Assembly (NCBI RefSeq): GCF_027943255.1
Contig: NC_072893.1
Coordinates: forward strand, 61,660,001-61,724,000
Origin: Anastrepha obliqua
Taxonomy: Eukaryota; Arthropoda; Insecta; Diptera; Tephritidae
Direction of reading: 5' to 3'
Length of the DNA stretch: 64,000 nt
Shown: in pieces, positions 1-11,915 of the stretch
Position numbering within the stretch: the stretch's first letter is position 1
How the letters are laid out: each line of letters opens with the position of its first letter
Position numbers and translations under genes: made by a program
Notes under the pieces: generated by a model
Seen by the model: only the letters and a program-made list of their open reading frames with translations
Told to the model about the DNA's origin: nothing
The model's database searches: none

Positions 1-599
1 TGATGTGCTCATGGTGGACATTTAAATGACATTGTTAGTGCTTGTCTCCTTCTTCGCTGGGTTACCAACGGTGCCTTTTCATATGTGATGCAACATTTTC
101 TTACTAAAGTAAAGAAGCATTTGCCTCAGATGTCCAATGTATTCCAGATGGAGTGCAATAATATTATATACATATGTATAAAAGTATAGCTCTTACATGC
201 AACGTGGTTGCGTCAGGATTTGTGACATGCTGATGAAAGTATATTAGAGCCTCCCAGAGCACATTAGCCAGGAGCCAGGAAGGAAATTTGACTGTCGCGG
301 TTTCGGCGGCACATCTCCATCCTATGGTCCAAATTTTCATTGACTCTGAGGCATAATTGAGGTTCTTTGCCATTAATGTGCCGAATTATCTCATCCTTTA
401 GCTCTCAAATTGTTCAGGAAAAAATATATAAGTACCTATGCTACATTATAAACTGTGTATGCCGTACTACGATATAAAATTTATGATTGCATAGATGCAT
501 AGAATATTTTTGATGGATAAATAAAAAAAGGAAATAGTTCATACATTTTTACAAATAACTAACAAGCAACTTAAATATGCCAACATGAATTTTCACTCT

Positions 600-2260
600 A
601 CATCACATAAAGTATTTTTATGGGGGTATGAGATCGCTAGGTTTAGTGCGTCTGAGCCTCTGCTTTAATTATAATAAATTATGTGCTTTTTTATTGATGC
701 GATTTATTAGTGTTTCTTTATGCGCGCGCTTAATGAAGGAGCTTCTGCAGACCATGGTACTCTTGACAATAAACCTGAGGACCTTCTTTCAGAACTGTTG
801 GATTTGGTTTTTTTGTACTTTGACTGGGGCACCGCTCACAGCTGCCCACCATAACTCCATACTGGGCTTAGAGTCTGCTTGTAAATTAATAGTTTGCTTT
901 CTATAAATAGAGCAGATCTGGTATCTTTGAGCCGTTGCATGTTGTTGAGTTTGATGTCCAAATCGTCCCTATTTTTATTAACATAAAGTTATGCCTAGGT
1001 ACTTGGCAGAGTTTGAGTATGGTACCTGTTGCTCATCTATGTGATACGTATATTTGTATTTTAAAGTTTATGAAAGCAATGTGTACAGATTTTGTTTGAC
1101 TAAGTTTAATTCTCCATTTATTAGTCCACTGGAGGAGCTAATTTAAAGCGGTTTGCATTGCTGCTGTCGATTGCTTTCAGTTAGGTACAGTAGAGACTCA
1201 AGAACGTTGCCTTGAGGTACTCCTGCCTTTATTTGTCAAAGAGTTGAATAAGCAACATCTTGTTTGATTGATAGGTACGACTCCAAGATTTCCTAGTATT
1301 GTTTAGGAAGTGTTGATTTTTGTTTAACAAAACAACCTGTGTGACAAACTTTACCGAATGCCTTTACCACATCAAGGAATACGCCTGAGCATACTTTTTG
1401 TTTTCGAGTGCTTTTTCTATTTTTTGCCTGATCGATTGTAGAGTTGCTACTTCGAAAACCAAACTGAAGTGTTGGAATTATTTTTTTCGTTCTATTATTT
1501 TGTTCAGTCGCTTAATCAAGAGCTTTTCAAATAGCTTTGAGATCAAAGGTAAGAGTGATATCGGTCTACCCAATGAAAGCTCGTGCCCTGGTTTGCCTGA
1601 TTTTTGCAGTGTAACAATGCGCGCAGAAAATTGGAACGTAATGAAGGTGGAAGCTGCTTATGTATTTATGTAGTGATTAAGTCGAAGCCAGGGGACTTTT
1701 TATTTCTTGGCATTTTAATGTCTCTTTTTGGTAATTTTTGGTTCGGCGCTTGTAACTCGTGGAATTTCTTCAAACTCCTGGAGCTCGAATGTACACAGGA
1801 TTTAGATAGTCTGCATATAGTTCTGCTTTTTGTGAATTGTTGTTAGCCCATATCCCTCCTTTTATCTTGAGAGGAAGGCATTGCATTTGAGGACTTTTTA
1901 AGTATCATATTTAGTGCATTTCTATAAAGAGTAATCCAAACGACGATCATTGGACAATGAATGAAGTGACGAGAAAAATTATCATTGATTTCTTTAATTT
2001 CCGACTAAGATCTTTGGTCATTTAGTTTAGCCTAGTTTTATCTATAGGTGCTCGAGTTTAATGCCACTTACTGCAGAATTTTCTCTTAAGTGAAATAAGA
2101 TCTCTGATGTGCTTTTAGTATTATGTAATGACTGCGGTATTTTTTAAGAGTTGGACTACTTTCCCTTACGGGAAGCTGCACTTGGTTTTCAAGAAGTCTG
2201 AGTAAGAGTGACCATGGAGTTGGCTTCTCAGATATGTTATGATATAAAAAAAATCGTTTC
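600..2260 (-). mobile_element. Jockey-type non-LTR retrotransposon relic (reverse transcriptase)
   Basis: Reading the minus strand in broken frames gives the order expected for a Jockey-clade reverse transcriptase. Near 1590-1510 there is a stretch with KPGHELSLGRSISLLP followed by ISKLFEKLL. Near 1470 comes an FGFRS-like block, near 1370 a FLDVVKAFGKV block (motif A region), near 1230-1190 AGVPQGNVLESLLY (motif B), near 1020 the KYLGITL block, and near 900-800 a KLLIYKQTLSPVWSYGGQL block typical of the thumb region. In-frame stops and frame changes occur throughout, so it encodes no functional protein. The ends are approximate; no poly-A tail or target duplication was found. The block order and motifs are seen directly; the clade assignment follows family knowledge. 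Confidence 0.8.
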
Positions 2261-3898
2261 TTACATAATTCCAGTTTCAGTTTTCCAATAACCTCAGCAT
2301 TAACTACTTTAATTTGACTTATTCATCTTTACTAACTACGAATCGCTGTCTGGCATATTTAATAATTTATGTGGAGGAACACAAAAGTCTGGAAGTAGAC
2401 GGCGCTCGTACAAATCATTTCACAAAATACGCAAATCAATTACTCATATCCAGCTGGGTATTAACATATGTATGTATAATTATACTAAATTATTGCACTG
2501 ACTTACACACAAACAAAAATATTAAATTTCGATACCAAACGTAACCTTATGCGCAATTAAGGCAAATGTAATTAATAGCAGTCAATCGATATGTAACGGT
2601 TGCAAGTACGAGTAAGAGTAGATAAAACGAAGATGAAATATGTATCAAGGTCCTTTTCATTCAGCTGACATTCTCGCCAAAGACAAATATGTAAATGGAT
2701 ATGAAGGATGGATAAAACCACTCGTAAGCGAAGTGGTATAAAGAATCAATTAGTTGGCTGGCAGAGGCATGAAATGAATAAAGGAGAGGTGAATGCCAAA
2801 TTAGATGAGTAAGAAATGGACTGAAGTGCTGGAATGGAAGTTATGCAATGCTACGCAATGAATACAGTTAAAAGAAAGTAAATATTTTCGAAAGAAATGG
2901 AACGTAATCAATAACGTTGGCAGAGCCAATGAAGCCAAATTAAACACATTAAGTGCACAAAGCTAAGTAAATGTAGGCTTGGGTGTATACGCACACATAT
3001 ACTTACATATATAGTATATGCATACATTAGATGACCACTTTGAATTGAATCAATGCATGCGTTGGACCAATCACATATATAAGCACATGCATATATCTAT
3101 ATATACATGCATACATCTATATATGTAATAAGTAATTATCTGCCTTAAGAGAATAGCACAGCGCTTATGTATGTGGTACTTCTTAGACTCAACGCTCACT
3201 GACCCACCGTTGAACAGTGTAGGATTTTTGCAATTTCGAGGCACTTAATTCAATTGCAGCTGTGGTAGCCGAATGGGTGTGTGGGCTCAAAATCCACTGT
3301 GTGCACGACACACAACTCAGAATGACAAAACCGAGCCAAAAAGTGTATTTATCGAAGATTTCTCTTTCCACAGAATGCTCTGTCAGAGGCTTATTTGGGC
3401 ACTGGAACAGCTTGATCCCATTCACCACATTTACTCTTTGTTTCTTCACATCTTTGTAGTTTTTTGCATACGTCGATATAATATTAAAATACTTTTTTTT
3501 GATACGGTTAAATAATACAGAAGACCGCACATATTGCATTGCCGGTACTCGGCCATCAGTGCATTTATCAAAATCAGGTATTGAACTGACGTAATTAATG
3601 TTGAATACTTATTATAATTGCAGAGTAGTTATTAACAAATAGTTGTTCACGCAAACCAATTCTTTGCTATGAAAATCGGGAAACATTTAAAACTGTTCTA
3701 CAAATACTTATATTTTCTTTTCTTTTTTTGTTTTTTTTTTCACTTTTATGTATGTCTATAGTTTCCTCTAAGTATCTATTTACACCTGTAAAGATCTATA
3801 CATCCGGTTAATATATTTGCATGTTTAGGTGACAAATCTTAATCATGTTCTATTCCCTGAAAACATTATCTAACCCTTTAAGCTCTCTGGCATATATA
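2261..3898. other. Non-coding stretch, no supported gene
   Basis: AT-rich DNA with TA/CATA-rich runs around 2980-3130. A short match to the SINE A-box region (TAGCCGAATGGG at about 3269) is not followed by the rest of the SINE. No coding region is supported. Confidence 0.5.
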
Positions 3899-5115
3899 GG
3901 AGATGTGTTCAAAAACTAAGGTGAACTTTAATTTTTCTCAAAAAATATTTATTTATTCAGCAGATTCTATTTTATCTCCTTCAAAGTATTCCCCTTCAGA
4001 TATAATACACTTGTGCCAGCGTTTTTCCAATCCTCGAAGCAGTTCTGATATCCACTTTTTGGTATGTCCTTGAGCTCTCTGAGCGATTGGGTTTTTATCT
4101 CCTCAATTGTCGCAAAACGTCGTCTTTTCATGAGTCTCTTTAGTCTTGGGAACCGAAAAAAGTCGCACCAAATGTGGTAAATACGGTGGCTGACGCATGA
4201 CAAACGGTGTTGCTTTTGGCCAAATAATCTCTCACAAGCAAAGATGAGTGAGCAAAAGCCATGCATTTTTTCCACAATTCCCGGCGTTTATTTTTTGTAT
4301 TATTTCACGCAGATGGCTCATAACATTCAGGTAATACTCCTTATTTACCACACATCCTTGTGGTAAGAACTCCTGATACACTATGTCATGGTAAGCGAAA
4401 AAAATAGTGAGCAAAACCTTGACATTTAATCGAACTTGGAGTGCTTTTTTTAGTCTTGGCTCTCCTGGACTCTTCCATTGGGACGATTGTTCTTTGGTTT
4501 CGATGTCATAACCATATACCCATGACGTCACCAGTTATAACCATTTTAAGCAAATCTGGATCATCGTTGATGTCAATCAACAATTCCTGCGTAATGTTCA
4601 TGCGACGTTGTGTTTGGTCAAAATTCAGCAATCATAGAACGAACCTTACTGCCACATGCTTCATGCCCAAATTTTCCGAAAATATTGCATATCACAACCG
4701 ATATGCTGATATACTGAGCAACTTCTCTAATTGTGATTCGATGACTCTTCATAACAATTTTCTTCACTTTCTCAACATTTTCATCGTTTGTAGATGTGCT
4801 GGAGCGTCCAGAGCGAGCGTCGTCATTCACATCTTCTCGACCTTCTGTAAAAAGCTTGTCCCACTTACAAACATTTTTTTGAGTCAGAGTACTCTGTCTT
4901 TATGTCATTGTCAACATTTTAAGTGTATTTGAGCACTTAATTCCATTTTTTACATAACATTTTATGCAACTTCTTTGATTCATTTTTTCGATAGCAGAAC
5001 ATCGCCGAACAAGCCAAGCACTTGTCTTATTGATTCCTCCCACAAGCAAACTAAACCTGCCGTATTGCTAAAAACGTGAACATATCTTCGAGACGAGTGT
5101 CCCAATATATAAAAA
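3899..5115 (-). mobile_element. Mariner (DD34D) relic, same family as the 22.3-23.6 kb copy
   Basis: The low-coordinate end GAGATGTGTTCAAAAACTAAG resembles the terminal repeat of the copy at 22290, which starts CGAGGTGTGTTCAAAAAGTA. Minus-strand coding pieces run from an ATG at about 4983 to about 3967. They comprise an N-terminal DNA-binding region (DVNDDARSGRSSTS, VEKVKKIVMKSHRITIREVA), a central block with SWVYGYDIETKEQSSQWKSP and HEFLPQG-like text, and a C-terminal block ending in FEDWKN. A stop in the N-terminal part and several frameshifts break the gene. The opposite terminal repeat is not recognisable, so the upper boundary is set only by the resemblance of flanking non-coding sequence to the second copy. 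Confidence 0.8.
3967..4983 (-). pseudogene. Mariner transposase pseudogene
   Basis: Remnant of a mariner transposase that would bind the terminal repeats and cut and paste the element in the nucleus. Recognisable parts in order are the N-terminal helix-turn-helix region (about 4983-4620), the first catalytic region with SWVYGYDIETK (about 4530), the REFLPQG/VNKEYYL block (about 4370-4330), and the C-terminal region with WCDFFRFPRLKR, where the third aspartate is kept (about 4160). It is broken into at least four frames. Family length would be about 345 residues and the span fits that. It is not functional. Confidence 0.75.
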
Positions 5116-5267
5116 TAATAATAATCGTCGGTCGAATGTACGTAGCCCCCGGTAATTGCAAAGCAGATGAGCTTGCAAGATAGATACAACACTAAATATT
5201 CACCCATGTAATATACAGGGTCCAGCACTCGAAGTGTAACCAATTTCATACCGCTCGCGGAACTGAT

Positions 5268-6326
5268 GCACGGGCATCACATGTCTGTTAGTTGGCTAAA
5301 TGACAATCCAGAGTATTGTTTACAAGCACGCGGAAGCATTTTGCCGAGAGTAAACGCGAAAAAAGAAAATCAGTAATGGATTTTAAACGTAAAAGTGTAA
5401 TTGCATTATATTTGGCTGGAAGATCACAACCAGCGATTGCTCGTGAGCTCGAGCAGTAAATAAAGTTTTTGTTTATCGCACCATTACTCGTTACCACGAT
5501 ACAGCTCAGAGGTTAAATTCATTGCATGGAACAGTCCACAGGCACCTGGTTCAGTTGGGAAAGGTTTCAAAGCTGGGAAAATGGGTTCCGCATAGACTTT
5601 CCGTCGCCAACCTTCAGCAGAGAGTGAATATGTGTTTTCAGCTGCTGCAACGGCTTGAAAATGAAAGTTTTTCGAACCGTATCGTTACTGGTGATGAAAA
5701 TAGGGTCCTTTACAATAATCCTGTTCGCAAACGCTAATGGTTAGATAAAGATGAATCACCAAAACCGACCCCTAGAGATGGCTTTCACCCCAAGAAGTTT
5801 CTCCTGTCAAATTGGTTGAGTATGGCCGGTATTGTTTATTATGAACTTCTGGAACCAAACCAGACGATAACTGCTGATTATTATTCCCATCAGCTATCAA
5901 ACCTGAATGAAAATCGACCGTCTTTAGTGAGTAGACGCAAAGTTTTGTTTCACTCCGACAACGCAAGACCTCATACCGCAAGGCAAACATTAGGCAAGTT
6001 GAACGAGCTCAGAAGGGAGCTAATGCCACATCCACCATACTCTCCGAATATTGAACCTTGTGATTATAATCTTTTCCGTGGACTTCAACAAGTAAGAGTA
6101 ACAAGAACTACTCCTCAAAAGAAGCTATAAAAAGAGATATCGAAGCGTATTTTGACTCCAAGGACAAACAATTTTTTGAGCAGGGAATTAAAAATTTGCC
6201 TAAACATTGGGAAGACATTGTAAATATTGAAGGAAAATATATTATTGATTAATAAATACTTAAAGCATCTTTTTTATTAATTTTAAAACCACCTTCAATA
6301 AGCGCACGAACTTATGGACTGACCGA
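5268..6326 (+). mobile_element. Chimeric mariner relic (5' part of one family, 3' part of another)
   Basis: Bases 5268 to about 5500 match the 5' region of the element at 36153-36400 (shared GCACGGGCATCA, GCATTATATTTGGCTGGA, TTATCGCACCATTACTCG). From about 5503 (AGCTCAGAGGTTAAATTC) to 6326 the sequence instead follows the mariner at 58253-59816, including its terminal repeat CGCACGAACTTATGGACTGA followed by TA at 6327-6328. The two ends therefore belong to different families and cannot form a matched terminal repeat pair. Coding remnants of the second family include VHRHLVQLGKVSKLGKW, RIVTGDEN, FHSDNARPHTA and HPPYSPNIEPCDYNLF. Confidence 0.8.
5525..6252 (+). pseudogene. Mariner DD34D transposase pseudogene, C-terminal two thirds
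   Basis: Translated pieces line up with the transposase at 58328-59374. They run from the end of the DNA-binding region through the three catalytic regions: TGDEN (first Asp), FHSDNARPH (second Asp) and EPCDYNLF (third Asp), with 34 residues between the second and third, giving DD34D. The first catalytic block has lost the usual Trp (TGDENR). There is a frame change near 5730-5820 and another near 6090-6130. The end NIEGKYIID is followed by TAA near 6250. All three aspartates are kept in this copy, whereas the 58 kb copy has lost the second. It is not translatable as one protein. Confidence 0.8.
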
Positions 6327-6328
6327 TA

Positions 6329-7858
6329 TTTGGAAAGCAAAATATTCACAAATTATTTTTAGTCGTTTAAATTTGCGACTGCTGAAAGTTGCTTGATGAC
6401 CTCTATGCAATAATTTTCCTAACAGTGGAAAATTTTTCCCCCTAGGGCTAAAATTTCACCGCATTTGATGTGTTTTTTTGTATTAACTTCCCCTAAATTT
6501 GCAAAATCTTACACTGTGCATTGCGGAGATTGACCGCTCGTCAGCAAAGGAAATTGTGAAATGTATCCCTGGAGAATTTGTGTGTCATAAGTGACAGCTC
6601 TGCGTATATGTAAATAAATGAAATGAGCGAGATTGAAGACAAATGTAGAGAATCAGTGTTATGAGCACCAGTTAATGTATCTATGTGTGTATGTATAGGT
6701 GAGTATCGTCTATGTTTGTGTTCATAAGTTATAGCTACAAAGCGTTCGTTTAGTGCTTCCTGGGAGAAGAGTTACATGTAAACGTATGAAAGAGACTGAC
6801 AAGAGTTAGAAGCGACAATATCAATGAAATAATATCCCAGAATAAATTGCCCATCTCGTGTCAAATTACAGTAGACGAAGCTGTCAATCGATGACCATCA
6901 ATTAATCACTTTGCGGTTAGAAGGGACGAATGAAGCAAAGATAATTTACTAAGAGCAAACTCTTACAGCCACGGTGGTGAAGTGTTACAAAGCAGAAGGG
7001 GTTATGGAGAATAGTATGTATACAGCAATATACTCATACCAACGTTCATCAAAGACTGTATGGAAATATATTTGCATGGACAAGGATTTCAACTTAATTA
7101 CATAATCCTTAGAAATAGTGGTGGGTGTAAGAATGCCTATGCAGTAAGAGAAAAAAGTTTGTGGCACTTTGTGTTCACAAATGGTTCAGAAACAAGCCAC
7201 GCATTTTCTTTTTCACTCTCGAAGAAAGATGGTAAATTAATAAGGCATGGGCTGTTGCATTTCAAATGTCCTGTGTGCACGGCTCAAATAGTTGTAAGCT
7301 TTGAAGTCCTCAAGTATGTATGTCAAAAATTAATGGCACACATTTTCTCATTATTGTCGTCGTGCGATTAAAACTAAATTTTTTGTTATTCATTAAAAAT
7401 TTCATATGTGCGTGAAACTATAGATTTTATGCGGTAATTCGGCGTACTCAATTTTTCATTTTCTGATCGACTTAATTTTTTAAAGACTTAAAAGTTTCAA
7501 GGGAGAAAACGTAAACGGTGGTATCCACGGCGTATACTTTATTTCATGGAAGGAATATTCGACTATTTTTGTTTTATGTTTTTATAAAACAGCAAGAAGA
7601 ACGAAGTTGGGGTATGCATTAATACCTGTGCTTACATAATTAAGCCACTTATTATTACTACAATATTCGTAATACTTTTCATGCTAAATTATTTTCGTTA
7701 GAGCTCCTGAGAGAATGGAGATTTGCCACTGTTGAGAAGGTAAAGACCGCATCGCCTGCAGTTCTCATGCTAAATATATTGGAAAGAGCGCTAACTCGAG
7801 GGTATTAGACTTATATGGAAAATTAGTTTGAAGGGCACAAAATATAGGGCACGGAAAA
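6329..7858. other. Non-coding stretch, no supported gene
   Basis: AT-rich sequence without a recognisable coding region. An open frame at 7060-7371 (103 codons) has no family I recognise and looks like chance. Confidence 0.45.
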
Positions 7859-7860
7859 TA

Positions 7861-8409
7861 ATAGGTCTATGGATAAGTTCGTGCGGTTTTACAACAGATG
7901 GCGTAACTTGATTATTATTCCATCGATCCACATTTCCAAACATTCATTGGAGAGCTACTGTCGTAAGGCACAAACGTCAGTATAAGTTTTTTATTTGAAG
8001 CGTAAACAACAATATTTTTACCACACTTGAAAATGTCGAATTTCGTGCCAAATAATGTGTTTTTGCGGGGAATTCTTTAATATGAAGAAAAAAGCAGCCG
8101 AAAGTCATCGTATCTTGGTGGAAGTTTATGGTGAGCATGCTCTAGCTGAGCGAACGTGCCAGAAGTGGTTTGCACGCTTTAAAAGTGGTGATTTTGGCTT
8201 GGAAGACGAAGAACGCGAGGGTGCGCCGCCAAAGTTCATGGATACCGAATTGGAGGAATTGCTCGATCAAGATCCGGCTCAAACGCAAGAAGAGGTTGCA
8301 AAAACTTTGGGAGTTGATCAATCAACCATTTCCAAACGTTTAAAAGCCATGGGAATGATCCGAAATTCAAATTTCGAAAAGAACCGCACAAACTTATTCA
8401 TAGACCTAT
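7861..8409 (+). mobile_element. Short non-autonomous mariner derivative, copy 1 (549 bp)
   Basis: The ends are ATAGGTCTATGGATAAGTTC and its inverted partner GAACTTATTCATAGACCTAT-like (8390-8409 reads AACTTATTCATAGACCTAT), flanked by TA at 7859-7860 and 8410-8411. A nearly identical second copy lies at 39703-40263. The element carries the 5' part of a mariner transposase gene and then jumps directly to the right terminal repeat, so the catalytic domain is deleted. Compared with copy 2 it lacks 11 bases near 8076, which shifts the original start (ATG at 8033) out of frame with the rest. Confidence 0.9.
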
Positions 8410-8444
8410 TAAAATACGAAAGTTTGACAGTTTTGGCTATTTGA
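8082..8444 (+). CDS. Mariner transposase N-terminal DNA-binding fragment (120 aa)
   Basis: Open frame from the internal ATG at 8082 (MKKKAAESHRILVEVYGEHA) to a stop at 8444, beyond the right terminal repeat. It contains both halves of the mariner bipartite DNA-binding region. These are the first helix-turn-helix (CQKWFARFKSGDFGLEDEE, about residues 25-45) and the second (AKTLGVDQSTISKRLKAMGM, about residues 70-90). The catalytic DD34D domain is absent. The last codons read through the right terminal repeat into flanking DNA. An 11-base deletion upstream separates this ORF from the family's normal start. It would bind terminal repeats if expressed, but could not catalyse transposition; expression is unknown. 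Confidence 0.65.
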   Translation: MKKKAAESHRILVEVYGEHALAERTCQKWFARFKSGDFGLEDEEREGAPPKFMDTELEELLDQDPAQTQEEVAKTLGVDQSTISKRLKAMGMIRNSNFEKNRTNLFIDLLKYESLTVLAI

Positions 8445-9290
8445 CTTTTGTTTCTTTAGAGTATACACTTTTTTTAATAAAAGTTTAACCCATTATACAA
8501 AAACAAAAACACATAAATCGTTATTTTTAAACTTTGTGCAAAAATCTGAAAATTATTTTCAACAAAATTTCAAACTTTTTACTCAGTGCTTTTAAAGTAT
8601 TTTATGGTATGCGGTTTTATAACACATTAAATTGTACTATAATAAAGTGAAAGTTATAAATAGCTACCGTTAGTTGAAATAATTTAGCGTTGGTTTTAGA
8701 ATTTTTTTTTTGCTGGTCAAGTCAAAGTCAAATATTCCTGTCATATGTCATCAGTCATTAGCTGATGATAGAAAATTCAAAAAATAAAAAATTCACAAAC
8801 CGCGGTTTTTTTTTTTTGGTGGGTGAGGTAGGGTTCAAAATGTCTTCGCACTTACAGCGACCGTCGTCTACTGCGATTTGTGGTGCGGCCACTAAAACGA
8901 CTCCCATCTCCTTTCAAGTCACTTTCCCGGAACTGCTTTTTATATTACCTCGGGAAGGCCCAGAACGGCCTCCATAAAGGACCAATTCTATTCACCCAAT
9001 GAATCGGCGGTATTTTGTAGTTATGTATTTGCAACTAGCACCTTATTGCCCTAAAATTGAATGGACTATGGAATTGCAAGCCCAAATATCATTCCAAAAA
9101 TTCCGATTAAAAAGTTTAAAGTTTAGCTGAAAATTTGCAGAATTTACAAAATTTTCATAATTTTTGCATAAAGTTTGAAAAAACAATTTCTGTGTTTTTG
9201 AATATTTTTTTATTTGTTGAGTTAAGCCCTTATAAAAGATTAATAGGCTTCAAATAAATAAAAGCAAAGTAGCCAAAACTGAGAGAACTG
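8412..9290. other. Non-coding, AT-rich; no supported gene
   Basis: Long A/T runs. The GC-richer patch 8800-8990 contains an open frame of 70 codons whose composition does not resemble a family I know. No boundary or target duplication was found. Confidence 0.4.
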
Positions 9291-9329
9291 GGAGAAGCTC
9301 GGCCAAATATCCAAAAAGAGTTTACGCGC
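9291..9329 (+). repeat. SINE 3' fragment
   Basis: The sequence GGAGAAGCTCGGCCAAATAT followed by a stretch ending in TTTACGCGC matches the 3' end of the tRNA-derived SINE (GGAGGAGCTCGGCCAAACAC ... TACGCGCC at 62410-62460). Only the last 40 or so bases remain. Confidence 0.65.
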
Positions 9330-9334
9330 ACCTC

Positions 9335-9470
9335 TTTCTAGTTGGCAAAGTATGGACTAACAGCGAGGCACTTCAAAAACAGAACATTCTCCGACGCCAA
9401 AAACTCCTTTGTACGCTTAGCACTGTAGATTAGAGCATTGTCCTGTTGATACGTCCAAGACTCATTTTAT
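9335..9470 (-). pseudogene. Tc1-like (DD34E) transposase fragment
   Basis: On the minus strand 9465-9345 translates to WTYQQDNALIYSAKRTKEFL followed by a VLFL-like segment. This is the second catalytic block (QQDN, second Asp) of Tc1-type transposases. The third block with the Glu is not recognisable, because the sequence degrades towards the SINE fragment at 9329. Short and decayed. Confidence 0.55.
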
Positions 9471-9659
9471 AAAATATGAAATTTTATTGAAATGAAATTT
9501 AATAAAAAATTCTCCAATACCCCTCCGCAATTTTCTGCTTTCATCTTATGTGAAATTAAACAAGTTGTGGTATTGCCACCATAGCTAAAATACCCAAGTC
9601 ATAAAAGAGCGACAGGAGAAGTTTCGGGAGTGACGTATGTGTTGTCTCGCGAGCGTATC

Positions 9660-10320
9660 TCTTCTATATTTTTGACAACCATCTTAATATAGTTTAGCAC
9701 ATCTGGAGCTTTTGTTCTCTTGATATCAATGCAGACTTCAGAAGTTTGATATGGCCAAAGAATGCTCTGTTAGCTGCCTGAATACGGCCTTGTATAGATA
9801 CAGACATATCTTTATTTATGCTGAGTACTACGCCTAAGTATTTAAAATCTTGCATGAACTCAAAAACATGAATGGACTGAGTCATGTACTTCGTCTTTTT
9901 TTTGCATTTATATTAAGTCTAGTCTTGTAGCTTGCGCCAAGCGCATGAAAACGTTCTGAATAGCCTGCCTGTTTCTCGTAAGAATCACACTGACGTCAGG
10001 GTATTTGCATATGTGTGTCGATCTATAAAATATTGTGCCACCTTGAACTATTTCGTTTATTGCTGAATACAGTGTTAAATTAAATAAAAGCGTTGATAGT
10101 GAGTCACCTTGCCTCACGCCGGATTTCCTTTCGAATTCGTCAGATATTTCGCCATTCATTATTACTTTGGCGTTTGAGTGTATGAGAGTCGTATTGATCA
10201 AATGTATGTATTTTTGTGGTACACCCAATACTTTTAGGTGATGGTCGATATATTTTCTGTTGAGTTTATCAAACACCATATTATGAGCTCTGCATTTACA
10301 CAGTCTTCCCCACCTCACTT
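9660..10320 (-). mobile_element. Non-LTR retrotransposon reverse transcriptase relic
   Basis: Minus-strand pieces include AFDKLNRK-like text (here MVFDKLNRKYIDHHLKVLG, motif A region), SGVRQGDSLSTLLFNLTL (motif B, near 10120), and a degraded YADD region (CKYPDVSVILTRNR near 10010; YADDVSV is expected). The downstream block FKYLGVVLSINKDMSVSI lies near 9850. The two open segments (10318-9908 and 9885-9694) join with a frame change. No endonuclease domain or tail was recognised. The catalytic YADD box is destroyed, so this is a dead fragment. Confidence 0.8.
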
Positions 10321-11915
10321 GTAGTTTTTCAGTTTTTCAGTTTCTCAGCTTGTATGCTAAATATTAATATTTTTTAATTCCAATACTCGCTCAATATTTT
10401 CTCTATTCTGCTCTTTATAGCATTGGAAGAAAGTTCACATTTAATTTGTTTAGTGCTGGTATTTTTATTGACAGCCAACCATCTTATCTCTCTGTTACAT
10501 CTGTCGTCAATCTCAAACTTCAGACTAATTCTTTTAATTTTCCCATCCCATAAGTATTTTTCAAATGGTTGTGAATTGTGTTTTTATTTCGATTTACTTT
10601 TAGTGCTATTTCGCGAACTGAGACTTCCGATTCATTCTAAGCAAGAGTGCTAGCGCACTCCTCGGTAGATAGCTGCGTTCCTCTTGGCATAGAGTCCTAA
10701 AAAGCTATTTTTCCCGCATGAAAATTATCTATTTGCTAGTGAAAACTACTGAACTTATCTTAAGGAATCTTTTAAATTGTGAAATGCGATTGAAAAAAAA
10801 GCGATTGAAATGGCGTCATATGTCAATCACATTTGACACTTGCGAATTACATAGCTGCAGAATACGAAGAGACTAGCAATGAAGCAATGAAGTTAAAATA
10901 AAGATTTCCATCACTAAAAATAATTTTTTTTATTTATTAAAAAATGTTATTCAAATTTGATGATTCCAAATTGATATTCTGTTTTGCGTCACCTTGTATA
11001 TGTGAAACGCACAAAGTTGAATAATCATGAGGCATACAATAGAGCAGAACTTCGAACTCAATAATTCCATCTTGTAAATGCAATAAACTTAAATTTGCAT
11101 ATCGTATTTTGTATGAAGAAAGTAAATTCAGACAAGCCTAATTTTTCAATGACTTCATCAAATTTCAATTTCTTGTAACATATGGCTTATGTTAGCATTT
11201 TCCCATTTAAATTATGTTTGCGTAGTCAAAAAAGTTTCCTTGAATAGTTTTCAAAAGAAAAATGTATTTTATGTATGTGTGTATGTATGCTTCAACAATC
11301 TGTACAAAATTATGCCATTCAATCGTAATCCCTTACAGCATTTATATGAATAAAGGAATCAAAGGCATATTGGATGCAAATTAATTGCTGAATTATTGAT
11401 TTACTTTGTTGTGGCCTAGTCCGTTGCACAATTTCGCATGCATCATTTTCTTGATTATTATTTCCTTTCCGTTTAATCGAGTATTGTTTGACTGTTCTAT
11501 GCACTTTTCGTCCGATAATCCTTTGTTTCAATCAACGGAAATATGTTGACCAACAAATTTGTTAGCCAATTTCAATTTATTGATTCGATGTTTTTGTTGC
11601 ATTTTTGTAAAATGTTGGTGTCACATGTAGCGTTAGGTAGCAGTGGCAGCAAATCAAATCAATATGAAATTTAAATGCGAATTCAAACGATATACGATGA
11701 GAATAACAGGAAAAAGGAGGATATGGGGTGCAATTTCTGAGTGTTTGATGTGCAAAGTGGGAGTGAATGTAAGGGCTGGTAAGAAATGCAGCCAAGAAAT
11801 GCAGGATTGATTTATAAAATTAAATTTTTATAAAAGTGGCGGCTTAGTTAGTAATTGTGTGTAACATAGAAGGGCACATTTTTTATAAAATATTTTATTT
11901 ATTTATCCCTTTCGA
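10321..11915. other. Non-coding; contains one copy of a dispersed repeat
   Basis: No gene is supported. Bases from about 10810 to 10998 resemble 41345-41520: both share AAAATAAAGATTTCCATCACT-like text followed by a T-run and end near CACCTTGT. Open frames at 10423-10653 and 11577-11795 look like chance. Confidence 0.4.
10810..10998. repeat. Dispersed non-autonomous repeat, copy A
   Basis: Resembles 41345-41520 in order: GCTGCAGaATA-like text, then AAAATAAAGATTTCCATCAC, a T-rich run, and a CACCTTGTATATG end. Boundaries and superfamily are uncertain. Confidence 0.4.

Noticed and set aside
3256..3330. tRNA-like or SINE head (TAGCCGAATGGG)
   Set aside because: Only the A-box region matches; no B box, body or 3' end of the SINE follows.
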